Source: Microlunatus soli (lineage in GTDB: Bacteria; Actinomycetota; Actinomycetes; Propionibacteriales; Propionibacteriaceae). Taken from it: a DNA stretch of 64,000 bases. Location: positions 6,076,001 to 6,140,000 of the forward strand of contig NZ_LT629772.1 of the NCBI RefSeq assembly GCF_900105385.1, written 5' to 3'. Positions 1-8,634 of the stretch are shown one piece after another. The notes beneath the pieces are model-generated. The model did not search any database. It was not told the DNA's origin and worked only from the letters and a program-made list of their open reading frames with translations. Position numbers and translations under genes: made by a program. Numbering within the stretch: position 1 is the first letter of the stretch; each line of letters begins with the position of its first letter.

Positions 1-65
1 TCGACCTGACACCGTACGGGTTGTCCTCGGACTGACCCGGCCGCTGCCAGGTCCGACCGATCCGA

Positions 66-94
66 CCCCAAACCGATCGCCCCCAAACCGATCG
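66..94. repeat. 14-bp direct repeat upstream of the S9 peptidase gene
   Basis: CCCCAAACCGATCG occurs at 66-79 and again at 81-94, a 15-bp period, in the 118-bp leader of the S9 peptidase gene. The rest of the leader shows only an AAAGG ribosome-binding site at 105-109, 9 nt before the ATG. The repeat may be a regulatory site or a small slippage duplication; nothing decides between these. Confidence 0.5.
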
Positions 95-118
95 ACCCGG
101 ACAGAAAGGTTCAGCTGC

Positions 119-2209
119 ATGCAGATCACGGATCTCCCGTTGATCAATACGGTCTCGGAGCCGACCGTGCACCCGGACGGGCGGTACGCGGTCTGCGCGG
201 TGACCCGCGCCGATCCGGCAGCCGACAGCTACGTCGGCCAACTCTGGCGGGTCCCGCTGCCGGACACCGACAACGGGCTCGCCGACCACGACCGGGAACC
301 CCGCCGGTTGACCCGCGGCTTCCGGGACAGCGCACCGCGGTTCTCACCGATCGGTGGACTGATCGCCTTCCTCCGCTCCGAACCCGGTGCAGCACCCCAG
401 TTGTACGTGGTGGACGCCGCCGGCGGCGAACCGGTGCAGGTGACCGACCGCAAGCTGGGTGTCCAGGAGTTCGCCTGGTCCCCGGACGGCAACCGGCTCG
501 CCTTCATCAGTCGCGAACCGGAGCCGGGCCGCTACGGCAGCGTCGAGGGTCTGGCGGCCGGGGCGGAACCGGCCCGCCGGATCACTACGGTGCTCTACCA
601 ACAGAACGGACTGGGTTACGACCACGACCGACCGGCCCTGGTCTACCTCGTCGACACCCCCGACGTGTACGCCGAGCCGGTGGCGCAGCCCGCACCGACG
701 GCCGACGGGCCGGCGGACCCGCTGCCGGTGGTTGCCGAGCCGACCTTGATCAGCTCGACGACAGACACCGATCACCACGGGCTGAGCTTCGCTCCGGACG
801 GCAACAGTGTGGCGACCATCGCCGCCGTGCATCCCGGTCGCGACCTCGACCGGCGGAACGACATCGTGATCATCGCGATCGACGACGACCGGTTCGACGA
901 GGACGCTGATCAGGACGTCTCGGAGGAGCAGGACGACTCGGGCGTCCAGTACGAGACATCGGTGATCACGGCCGACCACGGTCCGTTCATGATCAACTCG
1001 ATCGCCTACGGACCGGACGGGCGGCTGTGGTTCGAGGCCGTCGATCTCGGCCCGGACGGTGTGGACTTCGTCGGACGCAACGGCGCGGTGTATCTGATCA
1101 CCGGGGACGACCAGCCGCCGGTGATGATCACCGACCCGAAGGCCTCCGACGTCGGCGAGCAGTGCAGCACGATCGTGCCCGGCGCCGACGGCACCGCACT
1201 GGTCGTCCTCGGTGACCGGGGGAGTCACCAGTTGCTGCGGGTCTCCGAGACCGAACAGCAGCGGCTGACCGACGGCCCCGTTGCGGTCACCGGGATCGCG
1301 GCGGCCGGGTCGCCGGACGGCAGCACCGGTCCGATCGTGATCAGCTACAGCGATCCTGACAGCTTCGGCGACCTCGGCCTGCCGTCCGGCGACGGTGGGA
1401 TACGGCGACTGACCGACTTCTCCGCGGCTGTCCGCCGGCAGGGACTGGTGACTCCGAAGGAGCTGATCATCACCGGGCGGGACGGTTACCCGGTGCACGG
1501 CTGGCTCGCCGTCCCGGACGGGCCGGGCCCCTTCCCGGCGCTGTTGATGATCCACGGCGGCCCGTTCGCCGGCTACGGCGTCGGCGCCTTCGACGAGGTC
1601 CAGGTGCTGGTCGATGCCGGCTACGCGGTCGCCTTCTGCAACCCGCGGGGATCCCGCGGCTGCGGTGAGCATCACGGCCGAGCGATCCGGCGGCAGATGG
1701 GCACCGTCGATCATGCCGACGTGGTGGACTTCTTCGACGGCGCGCTGCGCTCCGACGATCGACTGGACGCCTCTCGGACCGGGATCCTGGGAGGTTCCTA
1801 CGGCGGCTATCTGACCGCCTGGACCATCGCCCATGATCATCGTTGGGCCGGTGCGATCGTCGAGCGGGGTTTCCTGGATCCGGAACTGTTCCAGGGAACC
1901 AGCGATATCGGGTCGTTCTTCGGGGTGGAGTACGTCGGCGAGGACCGGGGGCGGATCCGGGAGCAGAGCCCGCAGGCCAAGGCCGGCGACGTCAGCACGC
2001 CGACACTGGTGCTGCATTCCGAACATGATCTACGGTGCCCCTTGAGCCAGGCCGAGCGTTACTATGCGACCCTGAAACGTCAGGGTGTTGACACCGAATT
2101 GGTGATCTTCCCGGGTGAGAACCACGAGCTCAGCCGGTCAGGGCGGCCGCGGCATCGGCAGCAGCGCTTCGAGATCATCCTGGACTGGTGGCGCAGCAGG
2201 CTGGGCTGA
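119..2209 (+). CDS. S9 family serine peptidase (prolyl oligopeptidase / acylaminoacyl peptidase type)
   Basis: This 696-residue protein has the two-part build of the S9 family: an N-terminal beta-propeller-like region of about 430 residues with repeated PDG-type blades, and a C-terminal alpha/beta hydrolase domain. The nucleophile motif GGSYGGYLT puts the catalytic serine at residue 560. The HSEHD motif gives Asp637 and the ENHELSR motif gives His669, so the triad is complete. Family members cut short peptides or remove acylated N-terminal residues, usually in the cytoplasm. No signal peptide is visible. AAAGG lies 9 nt before the ATG. The LacI-type gene follows at once on the same strand, so the two may be co-transcribed. 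Exact substrate unknown. Confidence 0.92.
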   Translation: MQITDLPLINTVSEPTVHPDGRYAVCAVTRADPAADSYVGQLWRVPLPDTDNGLADHDREPRRLTRGFRDSAPRFSPIGGLIAFLRSEPGAAPQLYVVDAAGGEPVQVTDRKLGVQEFAWSPDGNRLAFISREPEPGRYGSVEGLAAGAEPARRITTVLYQQNGLGYDHDRPALVYLVDTPDVYAEPVAQPAPTADGPADPLPVVAEPTLISSTTDTDHHGLSFAPDGNSVATIAAVHPGRDLDRRNDIVIIAIDDDRFDEDADQDVSEEQDDSGVQYETSVITADHGPFMINSIAYGPDGRLWFEAVDLGPDGVDFVGRNGAVYLITGDDQPPVMITDPKASDVGEQCSTIVPGADGTALVVLGDRGSHQLLRVSETEQQRLTDGPVAVTGIAAAGSPDGSTGPIVISYSDPDSFGDLGLPSGDGGIRRLTDFSAAVRRQGLVTPKELIITGRDGYPVHGWLAVPDGPGPFPALLMIHGGPFAGYGVGAFDEVQVLVDAGYAVAFCNPRGSRGCGEHHGRAIRRQMGTVDHADVVDFFDGALRSDDRLDASRTGILGGSYGGYLTAWTIAHDHRWAGAIVERGFLDPELFQGTSDIGSFFGVEYVGEDRGRIREQSPQAKAGDVSTPTLVLHSEHDLRCPLSQAERYYATLKRQGVDTELVIFPGENHELSRSGRPRHRQQRFEIILDWWRSRLG

Positions 2210-2257
2210 ACGAGGATGTCGGTCAGTCGGTGGAGTGAAGGTCGGACGGGGAGTGCA

Positions 2258-3283
2258 ATGGCGGGGCGACCGGAGGGCGGCAAGGACGCCCGGGTGACGA
2301 TTGCGGCCATCGCCGAACGGGCCGGGGTCTCCGTGCCGACCGTGTCCAAGGTGCTGAACGGTCGCAACGACGTGTCGGCCACTACCCGTGCCAGGGTGGA
2401 GAGGCTACTTCAGCAGGCGGGCTACCAGCGCCGACGATCGGCTGCTCCCGGAGCGGTGCCGATGATCGATCTGGTCTTTCCGGCCCTGGACAGTCCGTGG
2501 GCGATGGAACTGATCCGTGGTGTCGAGGATGCGGCACGTGAGGCCGGCGTGGAGATCGTGCTGTCCGAGTGCGGCGATCATCGTCGACCGCGGCAGGAGT
2601 GGATCGATTCGGTCGTCCACCGGCAGCCGGCCGGCATCATCATGGTGTTCTCCGATCTGGTTCCCGACCAGCGGGCGCAACTGGATGCTCGCCGGATCCC
2701 GTACGTGGTGGTGGATCCGGTCGGTGAGGACGACGACACGTTGGCGTCGGTCGGCTCCAACAACTGGAACGGTGGCCGGCAGGCCACCCGGCACCTGATC
2801 GATCTCGGGCATCGCCGGATCGGGGCGATCAGCGGACCGGCGGAGACGATCTGCGCCCGAGCCCGGATGGACGGTTACGCCGATGCGCTGCGCCGGTCCG
2901 GGATCATCGAGGATCCGGAACTGACCCGGGAGGCCGACTTCAGCGTCGAGGGCGGTTACGCGGCGGCGGTGCAGTTGTTGCAGCTGGCCGATCGGCCGAC
3001 CGCGATCTTCGCCAGCAGCGACCTGATGGCGCTCGGTGTGCTGCGGGCCGCGCGGGAACGCGGGCTGGAGGTGCCGGACGACCTGTCCGTTGTCGGCTAC
3101 GACAATCTGCCGCTGACCGACTGGGTCTGGCCGACGCTGACCACGATCGACCAGCCGCTGTACGAGATGGCCGTTGCGGCGACCCAATTGGTGCTGGGAC
3201 TGTCCCGCGGTGAGCAGCCGATCAGCCATCGGATCGACCTTGCCGTGCGATTGGTGGTGCGGCACAGCACGGCGGCGATCTGA
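2258..3283 (+). CDS. LacI family transcriptional regulator
   Basis: The N-terminal LacI helix-turn-helix and hinge are clear (VTIAAIAERAGVSVPTVSKV, then LNGR), starting about residue 14 from the ATG at 2258. A periplasmic-binding-protein-like sugar-sensing domain fills the rest, about residues 70-340, with GYDNLPLTDWVWPTLTTI as its conserved C-terminal signature. I chose the ATG at 2258 because GGGGAG precedes it and the resulting 341 residues match family length; an upstream ATG at 2216 would add 14 residues. The gene sits directly ahead of a GH3 glycosidase whose promoter overlaps a CGAAA-N-TTTCG palindrome. The likely role is repression of the glycosidase until a sugar ligand appears. The ligand is not determined. 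Confidence 0.92.
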   Translation: MAGRPEGGKDARVTIAAIAERAGVSVPTVSKVLNGRNDVSATTRARVERLLQQAGYQRRRSAAPGAVPMIDLVFPALDSPWAMELIRGVEDAAREAGVEIVLSECGDHRRPRQEWIDSVVHRQPAGIIMVFSDLVPDQRAQLDARRIPYVVVDPVGEDDDTLASVGSNNWNGGRQATRHLIDLGHRRIGAISGPAETICARARMDGYADALRRSGIIEDPELTREADFSVEGGYAAAVQLLQLADRPTAIFASSDLMALGVLRAARERGLEVPDDLSVVGYDNLPLTDWVWPTLTTIDQPLYEMAVAATQLVLGLSRGEQPISHRIDLAVRLVVRHSTAAI

Positions 3284-3318
3284 AGCCACCGAGGCGATCC
3301 ACCGACGGCTCGGGTCCG

Positions 3319-3348
3319 TTGACGAGCGGACGGTGGCTGGCCTAGAGT
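3319..3348 (+). promoter_or_regulatory. Promoter of the GH3 glycosidase gene
   Basis: TTGACG at 3319-3324 and TAGAGT at 3343-3348, separated by 18 nt, form a good vegetative -35/-10 pair between the LacI gene and the GH3 gene. Transcription would begin around 3355, inside the adjacent operator-like palindromes. Confidence 0.6.
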
Positions 3349-3350
3349 CG

Positions 3351-3377
3351 ACTTTCGATAACGTCGCGAAAGTTTCG
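3351..3377. promoter_or_regulatory. Putative LacI-type operator (CGAAAGTTTCG)
   Basis: CGAAAGTTTCG at 3367-3377 is a perfect 11-bp palindrome with an odd centre. It also overlaps a second dyad, ACTTTCG (3351-3357) paired with CGAAAGT (3367-3373). Both lie immediately downstream of the -10 element, where bound repressor would block initiation. CGAA-N-TTCG-type palindromes are known operators of actinobacterial LacI regulators of xylan/xylobiose genes such as BxlR. Assigning the site to the neighbouring LacI protein is an inference. Confidence 0.6.
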
Positions 3378-3469
3378 GGGTGTCGTGCCGGTGGGTGCAC
3401 CGGACCCGCACGACAACCGTCAACGCGGCAACGGTCAACCGACAGCGTCAGCCCGAGAACGGTCATCTC

Positions 3470-5890
3470 ATGCATCCTTGGAACGATCCCGGACACACCG
3501 TCGCCGAGCGGGTGGACGCCCTGCTCGCCGAGCTGACGCTGGAGGAGAAGATCGGCCAGCTCGGGAGCTACTGGTCCCGTACCGGATCCCACGGGGGTGG
3601 GTCCGGTACGGATCCGGTCGCCTCCCAGGTCGCGTCCGAGGAACCAGCCGAGCCGACCGGCGATCGGCCCGGCGCCGGCGACGAGGTCGCCCCGATGCAG
3701 GCCGTCTTCGACGCGGCCCGCAAGGGTCTGGACAAGACCGCCGAGCACGGGCTGGGGCAGCTGACCCGGGTGTTCGGGACGGCGCCGGTCACCGCGGCCG
3801 ACGGTGTACGGCGGTTGGCCGACCTGCAACAGCAGGTGACCGCACGGTCCCGGCTCGGCATTCCGGCGATCGCGCACGAGGAATGCCTGACCGGCTTCAC
3901 CACGCTCGGGGCGACGGTCTACCCGGCCGCCATCGCTTGGGGCGCCACCTTCGATCCGGAGCTGATCGAGCAGATGGCTGCGGCGATCGGCAGCGACCTG
4001 GCCGCGGTCGGCGTGCATCAGGGGCTGTCGCCGTTGCTGGACGTCGTGCGGGACTATCGCTGGGGTCGGGTCGAGGAGACCATCGGCGAGGACCCGTACC
4101 TGGTCGGAACGCTCGGCACGGCGTACGTGAAGGGGCTGCAGAGCGCGGGCGTGATCGCGACCTTGAAGCACTTCTGCGGCTACTCGGCATCGCGCGCCGG
4201 CCGGAACCATGCGCCGGTCCCGATGGGACGGCGCGAGTTCGGCGACGTGCTGTTGCCCAGCTTCGAGATGGCGGTCCGGCTCGGCGGTGTCCGGTCGGTG
4301 ATGAACTCCTACTCCGACGTCGACGGCGTTCCGGTGGCCGCCGACCACGATCTGCTGACCCGAACGCTCCGCGATCACTGGGGTTTCAGCGGGACGGTGG
4401 TGTCGGACTACTGGTCGATCCCGTTCCTGCAGACGATGCACCGGGTGGCCGCGGACTCGACCGAGGCCGGCGGGCTCGCGTTGGCGGCCGGACTGGACGT
4501 CGAACTGCCGGAGACCAGTGCCTACGCCGATCTGGCCAAGGCGATCGGCTCCGGGCTGATCACCGAACAGACCGTCGACACCGCTGTCCGCCGGGTGCTC
4601 ACCCACAAGATCGAACTCGGCCTGCTGGACCCGGACTGGCAGCCGGTGGCCGACGGCGACGGGATCGACCTGGACAGTGATCACAACCGTGGGCTGGCCC
4701 GCCGGGTGGCGGAGGAGTCGATCACCCTGCTGGCCAACGACGGTGTGCTGCCGGTGCGGCCTGATCACGGCTCCACGATCGCCGTGATCGGGCCGGTCGC
4801 CGACGACGTCCGGACCTTCTTCGGGTGCTACTCCTTCCCCAATCACGTGCTGTCGCGGGCGGGCAGCACCGACATCGGACTGCCGGCCGACGACCTGGTC
4901 GGGGCGATGACCGCAGAGTTCGTCGATGCTCAGGTCCGGCACGCGCAGGGCGTGCCGATTCTGGAAGCCGACTCGACCGGCATCGACGAGGCGACCCGGC
5001 TGGTCGGAGACAGTGATCTGGTGGTGCTGGCGGTCGGTGATCGGGCCGGCATGTTCGGTACCGGTACCTCCGGCGAGGGCTGCGACTCGGTCGACCTGTC
5101 GCTGCCGGGGCTGCAGGGCCGGCTTGCCGAGGCCGTACTGGATGCCGCCGAGGCTGCCGGATCGGCGGTGATCTTGGTCGTGGTCTCGGGACGGCCGTAC
5201 GCGTTGGGCGGTCTCGCCGAACGCTGTGCGGCAGTGGTGCAGGCCTTCATGCCGGGCGTCGAAGGAGGCTCGGCGATCGCCGGCGTGCTCTCCGGCCGGA
5301 TCAACCCGAGCGGTCGGCTGCCGATCGGCATCCCGGACCATCCCGGCGGCCAGCCGGGCAGCTACCTCGCGCCGCCCCTGGGCTGGTACAGCGACGGTGT
5401 GTCCAACCTCGATCCGCGTCCGCTGTACCCCTTCGGACACGGGCTGAGCTACACCAGCTTCGACCTTGTTGATCTTGAACTCAGCACCGAACAAATCAAC
5501 ACCGACGGTGCGGTCGAGGTGTCGGCGACCGTGATCAACTCCGGCGACCGAGCCGGTGCCGAGGTCGTCCAGCTCTACGCCGGCGACCCGGTCGCCCGCG
5601 TCGCCCGGCCCCTGAAACAACTGATCGGATTCGCCAAGGTCGCCCTGCAGCCGGGTGAAGCGGCTCGGGTGCGATTCACCGTGGACGCCGATCGATTCAG
5701 CTATCTCGGACCGGGACCGGTCGGCCCCGACTACCGCCGGATCGTCGACCCCGGTGTGATCGAGCTGTCGATCGGACGATCCAGCGAGGACCGGCCGCTG
5801 CAGGCCGAGTTGATGATCACCGGCGCCGTACGCGAGGTCGGAGACGGCCGGGTGCTGGACACGCCGGTCGCCGTCACGACCGTCCGCTGA
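3470..5890 (+). CDS. Glycoside hydrolase family 3 (beta-glucosidase/beta-xylosidase type)
   Basis: The product is 806 residues from the ATG at 3470. This start begins a normal GH3 N-terminus (HPWNDPGHTVAERVDALLAE); upstream in-frame starts lie inside the operator region. The order is a GH3 TIM-barrel domain, then the (alpha/beta)6 sandwich domain from about residue 400, then a fibronectin-III-like C-terminal domain from about 670. The nucleophile is Asp313 in VVSDYWS, and the GEGCDSVDLSLPG stretch holds a candidate acid/base glutamate. No signal peptide is visible, suggesting action on imported oligosaccharides. The LacI gene upstream and the CGAAA-N-TTTCG operator hint at beta-xylosidase, but beta-glucosidase is equally compatible with the sequence. 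Confidence 0.92.
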   Translation: MHPWNDPGHTVAERVDALLAELTLEEKIGQLGSYWSRTGSHGGGSGTDPVASQVASEEPAEPTGDRPGAGDEVAPMQAVFDAARKGLDKTAEHGLGQLTRVFGTAPVTAADGVRRLADLQQQVTARSRLGIPAIAHEECLTGFTTLGATVYPAAIAWGATFDPELIEQMAAAIGSDLAAVGVHQGLSPLLDVVRDYRWGRVEETIGEDPYLVGTLGTAYVKGLQSAGVIATLKHFCGYSASRAGRNHAPVPMGRREFGDVLLPSFEMAVRLGGVRSVMNSYSDVDGVPVAADHDLLTRTLRDHWGFSGTVVSDYWSIPFLQTMHRVAADSTEAGGLALAAGLDVELPETSAYADLAKAIGSGLITEQTVDTAVRRVLTHKIELGLLDPDWQPVADGDGIDLDSDHNRGLARRVAEESITLLANDGVLPVRPDHGSTIAVIGPVADDVRTFFGCYSFPNHVLSRAGSTDIGLPADDLVGAMTAEFVDAQVRHAQGVPILEADSTGIDEATRLVGDSDLVVLAVGDRAGMFGTGTSGEGCDSVDLSLPGLQGRLAEAVLDAAEAAGSAVILVVVSGRPYALGGLAERCAAVVQAFMPGVEGGSAIAGVLSGRINPSGRLPIGIPDHPGGQPGSYLAPPLGWYSDGVSNLDPRPLYPFGHGLSYTSFDLVDLELSTEQINTDGAVEVSATVINSGDRAGAEVVQLYAGDPVARVARPLKQLIGFAKVALQPGEAARVRFTVDADRFSYLGPGPVGPDYRRIVDPGVIELSIGRSSEDRPLQAELMITGAVREVGDGRVLDTPVAVTTVR

Positions 5891-5938
5891 CCAGCACTGC
5901 CGAGCCAGGGACGGGGCGGTCAGCCAGCCGACGGTCGG

Positions 5939-6577
5939 TCAGGCGCCGCTGAAGAGGATCAGGTTGCCATCGCGATCACGAACGACGAATTGATGCGCAC
6001 CCCAGGGTTGACGCATCAGCCTCTGCTGGAACTCCACGTCGGCGGCGGAGTATTCGCGGTAGAGGGCTTTCACGTTGTCGACGGTGATCGACGCCGCGAG
6101 TAGTTGATCATCTTCACGAACGGTGCCGTAGTACACAGGATCGCAAACATGACGGAGGTTGAGATACACCTCGTCGCGGCGTACCTGTCCGTAGAACGGT
6201 GGGTCGCCGTGGGTGAAGACGACGGTGAAACCCAACTCCTGTTCGAAGAACGCGCAGGCGGCGCTGATGTCGGAGACGAACAGTTGTGGTTCGGCCCGGG
6301 TGAGGGCCGGTGGCCCGTCGTGGTCGGGGGGTGCGGCCGACTCGGGCATCTGGGCTACTCCTGCCTTCAACAAGGCCCACGACCGGTATCCGGCTTCGCG
6401 TGCCAACACGAGTTGTGCGTCGGCGAGCACGAAGCGCTGCGCGAGGATCTCTTTGTCACTCAGACCCCGGTAGTCCGGCACGGCGAGCCGGATCCGCTCG
6501 GCGACGGCATAGTTCCGCTCCTGGTGCCAGCGCAGTAGCTGCCGTGCCTGCTTCCGCAGATTCTCAAGATTTGTCAT
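5939..6577 (-). CDS. VOC (glyoxalase/bleomycin-resistance) domain protein with N-terminal helical extension
   Basis: From the ATG at 6577 the product is 212 residues. Residues 1-75 form a helical segment starting MTNLENLRKQARQLLRWHQ, a type of extension found before some VOC or ankyrin domains. The C-terminal 120 residues are a VOC fold (PQLFVSDISAACAFFEQELG near its start and VVRDRDGNLILFSG at its end). Such proteins bind small molecules or metals; substrate unknown. An in-frame start 27 codons upstream at 6658 gives residues with no family character, so I prefer 6577. The gene is convergent with the GH3 gene. Confidence 0.8.
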   Translation of the reverse strand: MTNLENLRKQARQLLRWHQERNYAVAERIRLAVPDYRGLSDKEILAQRFVLADAQLVLAREAGYRSWALLKAGVAQMPESAAPPDHDGPPALTRAEPQLFVSDISAACAFFEQELGFTVVFTHGDPPFYGQVRRDEVYLNLRHVCDPVYYGTVREDDQLLAASITVDNVKALYREYSAADVEFQQRLMRQPWGAHQFVVRDRDGNLILFSGA

Positions 6578-6789
6578 GGGCGCACTTCTGGATAGTTGCG
6601 AGGTGGGCATGGCCCCTTCGGCAAGTGCCGGCGCGCCCTCATTCGGCAGCTCCTGCATCCTGCCGTCGGCGATTGCTCGGTGTCAAGGAGTTGCTGAATC
6701 CACGGCGCGGCCGATAGCGACGGCGCTCGACGCAGACCCTTTGACCCTTTGCAACTCGTCCTCGGTATCGAGTTGTCCGCGGAGCCTGC

Positions 6790-7716
6790 CTACTCGGGGA
6801 ATGCTCGATCGGCGTCGATCCAGGTCGATTCGTCGGCAGGGTCAGCGACAGGGATGAGCACGTCGGCCGTTCGGAAGGCGACCCTTCGGGCTTGTGGGGA
6901 CCAGTCCTTGCTTGGCTCGTAGCTGGGTCCGGAAATACAGACGGGTTCAGATCTCGTGGCGAGACAGATCGTCTGGGTCGCGTTGCGGATCTCGATGGTT
7001 CGGCCGTGCAGCATGCGTCGTTGGACGGCCCCGCGTTTGTACCAGCGCCCGGTCGGGGTGCCGACCTCCATGATCAACGGGTGGCCGGAGGCTGGCATCT
7101 CGAATGCCGCGGTCACCCTGCCTGCACCGTCGGCCGACGTCTCGATCACCTGTTCCAAGGAGATCCCATCGGGCAGTTCGGTGACCCGGAACGGAACCCT
7201 GACGGTATGGGTGCCGGGATGGACCGTCTCGGCGATACGCAGAATGCCGACTCGGTCGAGATTGCAACTCACCCGGAACCAGTGATCTCGGGAGCCCCGC
7301 CAGAGGACCGCCCGCGGATAGGGGCCGAAGTCAGGGGCGAGGTCGCCGTACCTGGCGTCGCCCCCCTGCACGGTCACGACCGCCGCGTGTACGGGCCGCA
7401 GAGCACGCGGTGGCTTCGCCACCGAGCTGGAGATCAGGCATCCGGCACCTCCGCGGTCACTGATCGAGGTTGAACTCTCGGTGGGACCGACGTTTCGCTG
7501 ATCAACCCGCCAGCCGGAGGGGAGGTCGATCCGATGGGTCAGGTGCCACAGGTGAGCGGGGCCTCTGACGACTTGCGGTTCGGCGCATGCGCTGATCGCC
7601 GCGATCAGGGTGAGCACGATCGCGGCGCCGAGTAGGCGACGGAGGCCACAGTCCACGAGGGAAGCTTGCGCCCGTCGGCAGGCGTCGCGCGCTGACCGCG
7701 CAGCAACGACATCCAA
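6790..7716 (-). CDS. Putative lipoprotein of unknown function
   Basis: The 308-residue product has a basic N-terminus and a hydrophobic stretch (LLGAAIVLTLIAAISAC) ending in a lipobox-like ISAC, so it is probably lipid-anchored on the outer face of the membrane at Cys44. The rest is hydrophilic and Trp/Arg-rich with no recognised domain. The long region before the signal stretch suggests the true start may be the GTG at 7656, but neither start has a convincing ribosome-binding site. Neighbours give no functional hint. Confidence 0.6.
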   Translation of the reverse strand: MDVVAARSARDACRRAQASLVDCGLRRLLGAAIVLTLIAAISACAEPQVVRGPAHLWHLTHRIDLPSGWRVDQRNVGPTESSTSISDRGGAGCLISSSVAKPPRALRPVHAAVVTVQGGDARYGDLAPDFGPYPRAVLWRGSRDHWFRVSCNLDRVGILRIAETVHPGTHTVRVPFRVTELPDGISLEQVIETSADGAGRVTAAFEMPASGHPLIMEVGTPTGRWYKRGAVQRRMLHGRTIEIRNATQTICLATRSEPVCISGPSYEPSKDWSPQARRVAFRTADVLIPVADPADESTWIDADRAFPE

Positions 7717-7842
7717 ACGTGACCGCGGCCAGCTCCGCCGTCAACGCAAAGGGGCGCGACGATTTTGTAGCGCTGAATCACTGCCTGATCGATTCAAACC
7801 CGCCGGGTAGGCAGTCCAGAGCTACGAAACTATTGGCTCGAC

Positions 7843-8454
7843 TCAGTGGGCGACTTCTGCGGCAGGCCGAGCTCCCGAGCGGGACATCTTGTCGATCACG
7901 GCCAGCGCGATGGCCGACAGGATGAACACACAATGGATGAGCACCTGCCACAGCACGCCTTCGCTGGTGTATTCCTGCCCGCTGGTGCTACGCGGATTGA
8001 CCGCACCCAGATCGCTGACCTCGATGAAGGTCCGCAACAGATGCACCGAGGAGATGCCGACGATCGCCATCGCCAGCTTGACCTTGAGCACGTTGGCATT
8101 GACATGGGACAGCCACTCCGGCTGGTCCGGGTGTCCGTCGATGTTGATCCGGGACACGAACGTCTCGTAGCCACCGATGATCACCATGATCAGCAGATTG
8201 GCGATCATCACCACGTCGATCAGACCGAGCACGCTCAGCATGATCGTGACCTCGTCGATGTGAGCCAGGTCGTGGACGACCTCCTGCCACAGATGCCACA
8301 GCTCGACCATGAAGACGATCACGTAGACGAGCTGGGCAACGATCAGACCGATGTAGAGCGGGGCCTGCAGCCAACGGCTGAGGAAGATCAGGTAACCGAT
8401 TCCGGTGACCCATGGCGCCCTGCGTGACCGGCCGGCCGGGGGCGTCGATGTCAT
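7843..8454 (-). CDS. UPF0114 (YqhA-like) integral membrane protein
   Basis: The 203-residue protein has about four transmembrane helices, including WLQAPLYIGLIVAQLVYVIV near residues 28-48 and VMIANLLIMVIIGGYETFVS near 80-100. The LSRWLQAPLYIGL and GGYETFVSRI segments are typical of the YqhA/UPF0114 family, whose function is not firmly established. It is divergent from etfB and shares the 180-bp region that contains a 24-bp palindrome. Confidence 0.85.
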   Translation of the reverse strand: MTSTPPAGRSRRAPWVTGIGYLIFLSRWLQAPLYIGLIVAQLVYVIVFMVELWHLWQEVVHDLAHIDEVTIMLSVLGLIDVVMIANLLIMVIIGGYETFVSRINIDGHPDQPEWLSHVNANVLKVKLAMAIVGISSVHLLRTFIEVSDLGAVNPRSTSGQEYTSEGVLWQVLIHCVFILSAIALAVIDKMSRSGARPAAEVAH

Positions 8455-8567
8455 GGACGTCCTCTCTGCTGATGCAACATGCGGGAGGACAGTGTATGTG
8501 GAAACGACGCGGTCCAGCCGCTGCGCCGGGCGGCCGCGGCCCCGTAGGCTGACGGCCGGTACGGGGT

Positions 8568-8591
8568 GTATGTTACTGGCGAGTAATATAC
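8568..8591. promoter_or_regulatory. 24-bp palindromic operator upstream of etfBA
   Basis: GTATGTTACT-GGCG-AGTAATATAC is a 24-bp dyad with one mismatch per arm; its core TTACTGGCGAGTAA (8573-8586) is symmetric apart from the central four bases. It lies 44 nt upstream of the etfB start in the divergent region with the UPF0114 gene. It overlaps AT-rich hexamers (TATGTT, TAATAT) that could be -10 elements. TTAC-centred dyads of this size are typical of TetR-family regulators of fatty-acid metabolism in actinobacteria, which would fit electron-transfer flavoprotein. The regulator itself is not in the window. Confidence 0.6.
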
Positions 8592-8634
8592 GTCCTCAGA
8601 GCAGCTCGCGAGTCGAGGGAGAAGAGCGAGAGAT

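Noticed and set aside
2405-5620. Very long minus-strand open frame opposite the LacI and GH3 genes
   Set aside because: Its Arg/Gly/His/Asp-rich composition and lack of domain motifs show it to be the antisense shadow of two well-supported genes in high-GC DNA.
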